In this document: piece after piece, positions 54,564 through 64,000 of the stretch | How the letters are laid out: the number at the start of each line of letters is the position of its first letter | Position numbering within the stretch: position 1 is the first letter of the stretch | Assembly: GCA_035772405.1 (NCBI GenBank) | Contig: JAYKKM010000309.1 | Span: 1,222,001 to 1,286,000, forward strand | Direction of reading: 5' to 3' | Length of the DNA stretch: 64,000 nt | Source: Chrysogorgia sp. JL179-B06 | Lineage: Eukaryota; Cnidaria; Anthozoa; Scleralcyonacea; Chrysogorgiidae | Notes under the pieces: model-generated | What the model was told of the DNA's origin: nothing | Seen by the model: only the letters and a program-made list of their open reading frames with translations | The model's database searches: none | Position numbers and translations under genes: made by a program

Positions 54564-55339
54564 TCAGTTTCAATAGTCGTCTACAATTCATTATTGCATA
54601 TTGTATTTGTTGATTACTAAAATCATGAGTACACAAATCATTTGTTTGGAAAATGCTTTGTATAAGTCAGGAAAATATGGCACATTGCCAGATAATGGAT
54701 AAATATGTACAAACGTCAGACACAGATTATTATCTTACAGCTACTATGTTCTTCATGCACAATGAGCATACAAACATAATTCCTCATATCTCAGAATATA
54801 GCATATATTATAATGCTATATGGCATGGAAAATTAGGCATTATCCATAAATGACTGGGGATAATATATCCTTTTTGTGCATTCAAATCACGAGTAATGAC
54901 CATACATATTATTAATACAATAATGATTGTGAATATATCCCGTCAACTGACGAGTAAAATTGTCTGGCATTAGACAGTAAAATAGTCTGGCGTTAGACAG
55001 AGTAAAATACAGTAGGCACATTCAGGCCCATCACCAGTAATGGGTAAACAAAAGACACCGGCAGATAGTTCTGTTAACCCATTAACTAAACTGGCAGTAC
55101 TTTTCCACTGATGAGTAAAATATTATTTGTTTCAATGCATGCACAAAGAGGAACTAAAATCCAGTCTTTTATGAAAATTGTTATACAAATACATTTGTCT
55201 GATTAAAATGTGAGTAGTGAAAAAATACTTATCATTATAGCATAATTAAAAGTACTCAGTATTATTAATAGCATGCATGAAAACACTGAGCAATAATTAT
55301 GACAAGAGTCTTTTATAAATCAGTCCAAACAGATTGTTT
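54564..55339. other. Intergenic DNA between the convergent genes
   Basis: No gene. A diverged minisatellite-like stretch (AGTAAAATAGTCTGGC, TAATGGGTAAAC, CACTGATGAGTAAAAT) at about 54,950-55,130 resembles 58,135-58,380 in the transposase gene, so the two sites share an internal repeat. Confidence 0.5.
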
Positions 55340-58300
55340 TTATGTTGGCTTTGCAAATCGGGAAAGGGACTGCTTAACAACATCCGCAGTAGCTGGTACT
55401 GGCTTCATACCAATTGATTTGGATATTCTGTTTGGATGATTTTCAGGCAATTTCATCTTCTTCAAGATGCTGTCCTTGTCATCAACCTTTCTTTGCAGGA
55501 CTCCAGATGTTAGAGGTGCCCAGAAGTCGTATGTCTTCTCTTCTAGAACAACCATTGCTCTATAGTTCTTGGACCGCTTGCTGTACACTTTGTTGTACTT
55601 CTTTTCTCCGTTCTTGCTGAGCTCTGGTCGTCGGAAATTATGGCAGTTATGATCAATAGCTGCAAGTAATGACCTTGCCATAAATGATTCATTCCTAAAA
55701 TGATATTGTAATGTTTAATAAATAGATTCACTGTGTTGGATACAATGTTAATAAGTAATTTACGATTACATTATACTTACTGAAATCCAACTTGCTTTGA
55801 TGCATATTTCAAAAGCATGGAATTAAAATTTTCTAGCTTACTGGTGTGTCTAAAATAAATGATAACATCACATATTATTCACAACATACAATTACAATGC
55901 ATATAGATTTATACAAATACTTTTTGTATGCCGTACAGTATTGTTTAATTCTGAACTGACTACTGTACAGTATTGAAAACTGCATCTTCCTGCCCAATGC
56001 ACAGTTTCTATTGATGATCTAACTCCAGACAATCTATGTTATGCATGGTAGACTCTTTAGTGTTACTGTACCTATTAGCTGGCAATGGGCACAGATAACT
56101 TTAGTTTTTTTACTTGGTCTAGCACCAGACAATTTATTTTGTCAATGGTCAGGCAATGCCAGTAAATGGGTTTAACCAGACTATCTGACAATGGTCCACG
56201 AGCACCATACTCCATGGTTGAACTCTTGCTAATGCCAGGCAATGTTATTATTTTTGAAGATCTTATTAGTAATTAATTTGTGGGAACATGCTGTAAGTGA
56301 CAAACATATATCAATACTTATCTTCATGTATAAATGTACCTGAAGGTGACATAATAATGCAGGCTATTCAAAAAACGAGGATCCAAGATCACTTTGCGCA
56401 AAGCCTCCATCGCCTTTGAATTCTTCTCCAATAGTGTCTTGTTTTCGTCAGAGGCAACAAGTGGACCATGGGTACATTCTCCATCTGCCCATTCATGTTC
56501 ACCAACAACATGGTGAAGAACTCCAAGCCAGCTGTCCTAAAGAGCATGATATTCAGAAGTAAATGTTAGATTATACCAGGGATGGATCCAGCATGATCTG
56601 GTAGGGGGGGGGGGGGGGGGTGCTCTGGTGCCGAGTTGTGTCGGTCATGCGCGCGTCCATCAGTATTCTGGCGGTCATGCGCGCCGCCCGCCCATCACTG
56701 CATCAGTATTCTGGCAATTTGGCAAAACAGCATCCATGCAGTCTGCAGTACAACTGTACAAGTGTACAACTTAGTTACTGAGTAGCTAGTTGTAGCCTTG
56801 TAGGGACTGAGGGACAGGGAGAAGTTTATAAATATAATAGTTATTAGTTAATAGTGTATTACAGTAGATTCTATTCTCTTAACTTCATAGTATGCTTTTG
56901 AAAAGCAGAAGAGAATTAAAATTTAAAAATATAAATATTGCTTAGATGGGTTGCAGAGTCAGAAAGGCATCAGGTGCATGATGCATCCAAAGGGCCAACT
57001 TGTAACTGCAAACTCTAATGATTACTCCATCATATGATTCACAGAAAATAAGATTTAAAAAAATTACCAAAACACCAGGTTGTTTTTCCTGTAATGTCCA
57101 CAACACACACTTTCACATCATGAATTACAAATAATATTTAGTGTGAACTAATAATGTTCTTGCAAAAAGTAAGAGTTCACCTAGATATGTAATTGGTAGA
57201 GTTTGAACATTTCAACTAGTTTCACTTAGAAAAAAGGAAGCATTTATATTTCAATTTTTGGCCTCTGATTGTAATGTCCGCAACATGGAATTGACCAATT
57301 ATAGAAAGATTCCTATGTAACATACTCTTCATGCAAACTTTAGTACTGTAATAATGTACTTTCCTGAACAGTAAATAGAATTTAGAAAATAAAACTATTG
57401 ATACTGATCAGAATACTATCTCACAACCATGTGTTTGATAAAATTGGTGTGGGAAAGAAATTGCTCTTCCGAAAACCAATATATAGAACACACAAATATA
57501 TCATATTTGCAATTTTTGTTACATGAATGCTTTTTGAATATACCTTCCATAGATTTTCAAAATACTTTCGACTATCTGATTATCAGATTCTGATACTGTC
57601 CTCCTTACTTTAAAACAAACTGCTTATCATAATTTACTTACATCTCATTGTCAACATCCATGAAATCTTTAGTGTAAAAACTGTCATTGAAATGCCAATC
57701 CCCTACATCAACACCAGTTTCCCACATTTCTGAATCTGAGCTTGTTGAATGACTTGAATCTGAGCTGTTCATTTAGAAATAAATAATCATAAGTTAATAT
57801 TGTATAACATTGTTCATCATTTGAAATAAATCTTGCTATATTGCTAAGCATTTTCATAATATATACAGTAGGTGTAAGTACAGTATCTCACCTTGTTTCT
57901 GAAGATTCAGTAGACTCGTTATTTGATCCTGATGACAACCCACCAGGATACATCCCAAATTCAGGGTTGATGCTTGTACATAAGCTCTCAATTTTACTAA
58001 CATCCAAAGTTGAGGTGCCCATTACATCTACAGTCCTGAAAACAGGGAGACATTATTTAGTGCTTAGCTTACAGTAAATAACAACCTTATCCCATTTTTA
58101 TATATTGTTTATTGTTTATGTATTGTCTAGTATTAACTGACAGTACCCTAGCACTGATGAGTAAAGTCATCTGGACAGAGTAAAATACTAAAGTAGGGTG
58201 CAATGCCAACTAATGGGTGAACAATAGTCACTGGCAGATAATTTTGTTGACCCATTAAATCGCAGTTCCATTAAATGGCAGTTCCATACCACTGGCAAGT

Positions 58301-59113
58301 AGAATCATTAGACAGATTAAAACTCTATGTACTGTTGGGTGTATATGGGCACATTGCCAACTAATGGGTTAAGCGTTCTCCCGCAGACTGGGTTAATTCA
58401 GGGACCGACAATGACGTATTTAACCATTGATGCTGGAGGAGCATGCTGTAAACGCACACTTGTAAGCTTGAACTGTCTTTGACAATCTACTGTATACTCT
58501 AAAATCATTCTCACTCAGCCAAAACTGAAATTTCCATATATCGCAAGCATACAGTATGTCATTTTACATGTATATAACAACTTCTTAACTTAAGTCTTAA
58601 CATACCTATCAATATCTGATACTTCATCCCGAATAGGAGAGGGAACACTAGTACTACCATGAGGAATAAGAGATCGCCTGATACATGTAGGTCTCACAGG
58701 TGTAGATTGGATAACAGGGTCTGATTGAGAAAAAAGCAAACAATAATATATCATGTAATTTAGTACTGTATCATTGTCTGTAATAAAGAAGCCAATATAA
58801 AGGATTCATGGATAAAATATCACGCTAATACAAAAAAAATCATTTATTCTAAACAAAACATGTAATATTAATTGATAATGAACTCACCATGGGTACTTTG
58901 AGGAGAGGGCAGTTGATTTTCCCCTCTCATTCTAGTCATTTCCTCAAGAATTTCCAGTAGGTGACTAGCAAATTCATTGTGGCTTTTCTCAGCCATTCCA
59001 ACAAGATCTTTTTGCACCAGCCATTGATTATAAACGTCCATTCGTAGGCCAATTCGGTGTACTTCAATGCCTAGTTTTGGCCTGCCGCGCTTTGGCAACG
59101 AAGGCGACGCCAT
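55340..59113 (-). pseudogene. Kolobok-type transposase gene, ends kept, catalytic centre missing
   Basis: Exons on the minus strand: 59,113-58,888 (MASPSLPKRGRPKLGIE, with a GRPK basic motif), 58,720-58,606, 58,035-57,892, 57,764-57,642, then 56,536-56,340, 55,849-55,781 and 55,694-55,340, all with GT-AG borders. Exons 1-4 join in phase and encode a Ser/Asp-rich N-terminus. Exons 5-7 join in phase and encode the family C-terminus: WLGVLHHVVGEHEWADGEC, RHTSKLENFNSMLLKYA with the likely catalytic Glu, and FMARSLLAAIDHNCHNFRRP. Exon 4 and exon 5 are in different phases, and 1.1 kb of non-coding DNA lies where 300-450 residues with the first two catalytic acids should be. The middle exons appear deleted. 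The name rests on remembered family motifs plus the TTAA target. Confidence 0.78.
56537..57641. other. Region where the transposase core should be
   Basis: Between the donor at 57,641 and the acceptor at 56,537 no frame of useful length is open in either strand. It contains a 15-base G run (about 56,607-56,621) followed by two CGGTCATGCGCGC words with CATCAGTATTCTGGC, a small direct repeat. The high-GC patch looks inserted. Confidence 0.6.
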
Positions 59114-59336
59114 ATATGTAAATTATATTGTGTTTTCTCTCGAAATATAACACGCTCTAATTCAAAGTATTATTATACTTGGTGGAATATTATAAAATAT
59201 ACGATTTGCAGCAAGGATTGACAATATATTGAACGGATTGCTTCGATATGCAATATCACAGCAATTTCTCTGCCAAGAAAATGGCCGCCGAGTTCATTAA
59301 GCGCGCAATACATGCCGGTTGACACACATTCTTTAA

Positions 59337-60095
59337 CAAATTGTTCACAACATTAACAAATTGTTCACAACATTAACACATTGACCACGACATTAACAAA
59401 TTATTCACAACATTAACAAATTGTTCACAACATTAACAAATTGACCAATCAACATTAACAAATTGTTCACAACATTAACAAATTGTTCACAACATTAACA
59501 AATTGACCATCAACGTTAACAAATCGTTCACAACATTAACAAATTATTCACAACATTAACAAATTGTTCACAACATCAACAAATTGTTCACAACATTAAC
59601 AAATTGATCACAACATTAACAAATTTACCATCAACGTTAACAAATCGTTCACAACATTAACAAATTATTCACAACATTAACAAATTATTCACATCATTAA
59701 CAAATTATTCACAACATTAACAAATTATTCACAACATTAACAAATTATTCACAACATTAACAAATTATTCACAACATTAACAAATTGTTCACAACATTAA
59801 CAAATTATTCACAACATTAACAAATTATTCACAACATTAACAAATTATTCACAACATTAACAAATTATTCACAACATTAACAAATTATTCACAACATTAA
59901 CAAATTGTTCACAACATTTACAAATTATTCACAACATTAACAAATTATTCACAACATTAACAAATTGTTCACAAGATTAACAAAAGGACCATCAACATTA
60001 ACAAATTGGTCACAACATTAATAAATTGACCCACAGCATTACCAAATTGACCCACACCATTAACTAATTGATCCACAGTAACAGCAAATAGCCTC
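59337..60095. repeat. 20-bp tandem array, right portion
   Basis: About 37 copies of ACATTAACAAATTATTCACA and variants (TTGTTCACA, TTGACCATCA). A higher-order block of about 120-180 bp (TTGACCATCAACGTTAACAA ... ATCGTTC) occurs twice around 59,505-59,650. A run of nearly identical copies at 59,660-59,960 marks recent expansion. Confidence 0.92.
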
Positions 60096-60330
60096 ACACC
60101 AAGCGTAGAGGGAGGGTGAACGCGCCATTTATCCCGGTTTGCGGCAAGCAATCGTCTTCTGGATGATCTTTTAGTATCTGCGAGAGATGCCTATATTATG
60201 ACAACTTTGATCATAACCCTAACCCCAACCCAATGGGTTTTCTAACCCTAACCCCACGTGATACAGGAAACCTAAGTAAAAATTATATTACTAACCTTAA
60301 TACTAGCTTAATACTAATAAAGGATCGGTG
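60096..60330. other. Unique core of the 20-bp-repeat element
   Basis: It lies between inverted arms; GCAAATAGCCTCAC at the left (about 60,082-60,095) pairs with GTGAGGCTATTTAC at the right (about 60,329). It contains AACCCTAACCCCAACCC and TCTAACCCTAACCCC. No coding sequence. Confidence 0.6.
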
Positions 60331-60551
60331 AGGCTATTTACTGTTGCTGTTGATCAATTTATTAATATTGTGGATCAATTTGTTGATGGTGTGGGTCAAT
60401 TTTTTATTTTGTGAACGACTTGTTAATATTATGAACGGTTTGTTAATGTTGTGAACGATTTGCTAATGCTGTGGGTGAATTTGTTAATGTTGTGAAAAAT
60501 TTGTTAACGTTGTGGACAATTTGTTAATGTGGTGATAGTTATGGACCACCG
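60331..60551. repeat. Inverted 20-bp array, right end arm
   Basis: About ten copies of the reverse word TTTGTTAATGTTGTGAACGA, more diverged than the left array, ending in TGGTGATAGTTATGGACCAC plus CG. Confidence 0.85.
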
Positions 60552-60553
60552 TA

Positions 60554-62036
60554 ACAATCAGTCAAAATTTGATTTATTAATGAATAGTTTGAATATATGT
60601 AAACTCAACCCCAAATATCAGATGAAATTTTGTTTCAAGTTCGTGTGTTGTTAGACATCCTGTTCAAAAAGGTACATAACAACTACAAAATATAGGTCCA
60701 AAGTGGCCTCAAATGCAAGAAATGGTGCCTCATGAGATTTTAATTTCAAAATCTTCCCGGGGGGCATGCTTCGGTGGCCTTGGACTACGCCCTCGATCCC
60801 CCACTTTGAGGTACCGATTTGCGCTCTTGGTTATCACTGTGAATCAAACTAATGCCTGTATAACTGGTTCCATCCTAGATAACTGGGGATCACAATATCT
60901 ACATAAATATTCTGTGGCAATTAAAAACAGCCACGAAACCTCAATAAAACATTAAATAATATAACTTGAGACAGGACAAACGGAATAGAATTTTTAACAG
61001 CACGTTTTTTTTAATTATACTAAATACTGTAAAACAACAACAAACATACAAAGAATAATTAATTTCCCTCTCTCTTCCCTGTCTCCCCAGTGGATTGCAC
61101 TACAATTAAAACAGCACGTTAAAGTGCCTATAACCCGATATTACTGATATAGATTCTACATGAAGTGAATAATTGAGCAACAAAAACTTTAAATGTTTGA
61201 GACGTACGTTGATGTTCTATAAATGTTTGTTTTCCCGAAATGCTAATGATTGTGACGTCAGACCAGTCACCATTTCGGATACAATATTATGCAGCTCGAG
61301 AAATTTCACTTCATTCAAACGTTGATGGTATGCTTAATCGCTGCTACAATAGACATTTTATCAGCTATTCAACTCAAATCCTCAACCAGTTTATCATGCG
61401 GAAAGCATAAAAGAAGATAAATTCCTGGGATGATGTCACACTCATTCGCATTATAAAAACATAAACCTGTATTGAAGAAAAGATGAAATCAAAGAAACAT
61501 TTCACTGTTCAATTATTTGCCTTATATAGAATGTTTATAAATAATAAGAATTTAGGGAAGAGAGGCATTTTAAACGCTTTGTGTAAACTCTGCACTCGGA
61601 TTCATAATATCACTTTCTTATCTCGTGACACACCCATAATTCATTAATCACACTGAACCGTTAAATCATTTGTTCAACTGATTACCATGCACAGTATGCA
61701 TGTTTACGATTCAAAATGTGTGATAACAACTTATCACACTACTTATCGCAAAGTAATGTTATTTTTTTCGTTTTCAGTAAATAGTAACCAGAAAACAATT
61801 TAATGGTGGGTGAGTATTTGAGATAAGATGGCCAATCAATGATAACTCTTGTAATAAATGAATATTTAACATGGCTCGTTATCACACCCGTTACCACTGC
61901 TTAATTATTTCTAAATGTACGCGAAGTACTATTTTATCTTAATTGGTATCATCATCACGGGGTATCCAACTCATTCAAGAGTGAGAGTTCAAAACAGGCT
62001 TTTCATTCAAGCGAAAATTTTAGGACAAAAATCAAA
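60554..62036. other. Non-coding stretch
   Basis: No gene recognised. TTAAAGTGCCTATAACCC at about 61,120 resembles the end of the TTAA MITE at 17,106, but I find no matching second end. An open frame at 60,713-60,955 has a CGGGGGG-rich start and no known motif. Confidence 0.45.
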
Positions 62037-62222
62037 TCGAAACATGTGGATATTCCCAAATGCTTTCTAAATCATTTGTATACAAATGTATCTGAACAGA
62101 TCTAAACATGTAGATTTTCCCAAATGCCTTCTAAAGTATCTGTATACAAATGTATCTGAACAGATCTAAAAATGTAGATTTTCCCAAATGCCTTCTAAGG
62201 CATTTGTATACAAATGTATCCA
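62037..62222. repeat. About 66-bp tandem repeat, 3 copies
   Basis: The unit (AAACATGTAGATTTTCCCAA, ATGCCTTCTAAAGTATCTGT, ATACAAATGTATCTGAACAG, ATCT) repeats three times with few changes. It has an internal palindrome, TTTGTATACAAA. Confidence 0.85.
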
Positions 62223-62251
62223 AAACAAGTGAATACGTAGCCTAATAAGTG

Positions 62252-62762
62252 AAATTGGATTCTACACTTTTTCATTGGTGATATTGAAATCCATTCCACT
62301 TTTTGTATTTTAAGACTTTTCCGTCGACTTTTTGCCGAATTTTTTGTGGAATGGGTCGATATATTTATCGAATTGTCTGTGACTGACAGACGTTTGGTTG
62401 CGGTGATATATTATCAGTAAAAGTGGTGACTAGGTTGTGCCACCGAGAGAGGGAGCCAACGCGCGAGGCAGACACACAGAGAGAGATACACTGTAGAAAC
62501 CGACAGAACGATTCATTGATTAAGAGAATCCGAGCGAGACAGTGACTAGAAAAGAGGGAGTTGTTACAACGAGTCTGAGTTACCGCGAGAGAAAGAGAAA
62601 AACCGCGAAAGAGAGGGACACCTGCAAGAGAGAGAGAGAGAGAGAGTCAACGACAAAGACTGCGAGATACCTCGCTCGGGACACAAACACGGTGATAATA
62701 TCTGAAAATACAAAAAGTGGAGTGGATTTCATTATCAGCAATGAAATTATGTAGTGGAATTT
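62252..62762. mobile_element. About 510-bp inverted-repeat element
   Basis: Left words TGGATTCTACACTTTTTCAT, GATATTGAAATCCATTCCAC and TTTTTGTATTTTA have complements at the right (TAAAATACAAAAAGTGGAG and ATTTCATTATCAGCAATGAA). The arms are about 60 bp with differences. The middle is purine-rich with an (AGAG)n run at 62,620-62,646. No transposase. Confidence 0.7.
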
Positions 62763-63226
62763 AAAGTCTCCAATGGAGCTGCGTTAGGAAACATTGCATG
62801 ACTGTCTACTGAACCCAATGTCCTTTTTAAACCTTTTAAACCCAACTATCTAAAGGATTAAGGACATTTAATAGTAAATAATGAAGTAGAGGATCACACT
62901 TTTGATTCTTGCACACCATCCGGATCAACTATAAAATATAATTACATAAACATGAATTATAGTTGGTGTGATATCAAAATATGTTACCATCTTTAATAAT
63001 AAATAATTATTATACAACCTTTAACAACAAATCAATGAATATTATTACCGAACATGTTTCTGTCACTTTATAATTACAATTTCACCTTTACGAGGAACAG
63101 CGCACAACCTGATGTTCATTTTCCACAATATTGTGCTACCAACTGTGAAAAATGTTGCGCTGTGTACGTGATGAACAATGTTGTCGAAAAGGTTGTTATA
63201 GTCAGTCATTCATGCAAACTATTAGT
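62763..63226. other. Non-coding stretch
   Basis: No gene recognised. It has partially complementary GCGCACAACCTGATGTTCAT and ATGAACAATGTTG-type words around 63,100-63,180. Confidence 0.45.
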
Positions 63227-63945
63227 TTAACAAGACGCCCGCTGGGCGTTAACTCGGGCTACTTGAGCTAGTGGCTTGTTTAAAGACATTGTAGGCAAAT
63301 TCAGCAATTTGAATTCAATATAAACAATTCTATAGTTGTAGGTACAATGGTACATGTAATGATACAGCTGTCAGTGCAGGTGTGGTTTAATTTTCCATCA
63401 TTGCAAACCCATAACATAGTGTTGGCCAACGGCTTTGATTATATGAAGGTGAGTTGGCTCAGTATCCAAGCTGACTTACTGAGAAGTCTGCCCCGCCAAA
63501 TGAGTCATTCTGTTTGCTGACCTAATCCAGTTCTAGCCAACAGGGTCAGCATGGCAAGCGAGCCGGCTCATATAATAACAATTCATGTGGTCAGTCCGGC
63601 AAACAGGTTCAGTTTGAGCAAGCATTGCATTTTCTCAGTGTATAAGGCATAGCAGTAAATCAAACCATTTAGCTGGCAGTAGCAAGGTGTCATAAGCTAT
63701 TATAAAATAGTTTAAAGAAATGTAATTCCAAATCTTTATTGCTTTGAAGTTATATAAGATTTTGAGCCAGTAAACATATTCATAATTTTAGCATATTTAT
63801 TATTTGAGAGTCTTTATACATACTAGTGACTAGTCCAGTTGGCCAGCCAGCTAGCTAATTGTAATATAAAGACAGGTTACTGCATAGTTAGCTGTGGTTA
63901 CTGTCTCGGTTAGCGAGCCAACTCGCTTTCCATGTAGTCAAGGCC
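63227..63945 (-). mobile_element. 720-bp interspersed repeat, copy 2
   Basis: Reverse complement of 5,400-6,121 over its length, with differences spread evenly and a few indels. The border at AACAAGACGCCCGCTGGGCG matches the right border of copy 1, and the opposite border lies near CTTTCCATGTAGTCAAGG. It supports a discrete mobile unit of about 720 bp. Confidence 0.75.
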
Positions 63946-64000
63946 AACATTCAGTTCGAAAGGTAAGTTGGCTGTACAGACCAAGTATTATAACAGTTTG

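Larger units (their letters stand above)
52900..59332. mobile_element. Kolobok-like DNA transposon with two genes
   Basis: The 32-bp ends AGAATGTGTGTCAACCGGCA... and their complement differ at a single base (CATGC/CATGT before ATTGCGCGC). TTAA lies directly outside at 52,896-52,899 and 59,333-59,336, and the surrounding 20-bp array is continuous across the insertion. TTAA duplication plus the transposase C-terminus with H-T-S-K-L-E and LAAIDHN motifs points to the Kolobok superfamily. It carries a spliced P2X7-ballast-type gene (plus) and a spliced transposase gene (minus), convergent, 1.0 kb apart. The transposase is internally deleted, so this copy probably cannot move alone. Confidence 0.87.
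52650..60551. mobile_element. TIR element built of 20-bp tandem repeats, host of the Kolobok insertion
   Basis: The left end CGGTGGCCCATAACTATCAC and the right end (reverse: CGGTGGTCCATAACTATCAC) are inverted and flanked by TA at 52,648-52,649 and 60,552-60,553. Inward from both ends, words of the type ACATTAACAAATTGTTCACA continue as tandem arrays, on the right in reverse orientation. Without the 6,433-bp Kolobok and its extra TTAA the element is about 1.46 kb. An inner unique core (60,096-60,330) contains CCCTAACC words. There is no transposase frame. It shares TA duplication and arrayed ends with the element at 32,702. Confidence 0.85.

Overview
This window is AT-rich, repeat-dense eukaryotic DNA. 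It has spliced genes with GT-AG introns, tRNA-derived SINEs, BEL/Pao, DIRS-like, Ty3 and RLE-type LINE retroelements, DNA transposons, MITEs and long TA microsatellites. I recognise no ordinary host gene. The mix of BEL/Pao, DIRS-like, Kolobok and P2X7-ballast-like sequence fits a marine invertebrate, most likely a cnidarian. That is inference; no sequence here fixes the species.

Layout. 0-18 kb: non-coding DNA with inverted-repeat MITEs, a 61-bp minisatellite (8.4-9.7 kb), palindromic AAGAT/AAGAA arrays and tRNA-like SINE heads. 18-23.75 kb: a full-length but decayed BEL/Pao element on the minus strand with both LTRs and a 4-bp target duplication. 24-28.5 kb: a 250-bp direct repeat pair, another palindromic array and a tandem array of tRNA-headed SINE units. 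28.5-36.5 kb: a giant inverted repeat of about 8 kb centred near 31.7 kb. Each arm carries an insertion the other lacks: a 310-bp TTAA MITE on the left and a 1.94-kb TA-duplicating element on the right, so each arm preserves the empty site of the other. 37-38.5 kb: a 235-bp tandem repeat and long TA runs. 38.6-45.7 kb: a DIRS-like retrotransposon remnant split by a second full-length BEL/Pao element. 46.2-48.3 kb: a Ty3-like protease/RT fragment joined to the 3' end of an R4/Dong-like LINE. 50-52.2 kb: the 3' half of a third BEL/Pao element. 52.65-60.55 kb: the most interesting region. A TIR element built of 20-bp tandem repeats holds a 6.4-kb Kolobok-like transposon, inserted at TTAA, which itself holds a TA-flanked MITE.

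The Kolobok-like transposon carries two convergent spliced genes: a 298-residue cysteine-rich protein ending in a P2X7-ballast-type domain (plus strand) and a transposase gene whose ends are preserved but whose catalytic centre seems missing (minus strand). A ballast-domain gene as part or cargo of a cut-and-paste transposon is the best candidate for an undescribed arrangement. The other coding sequences belong to transposable elements, nearly all inactivated by stops, frameshifts, small tandem duplications or truncation.
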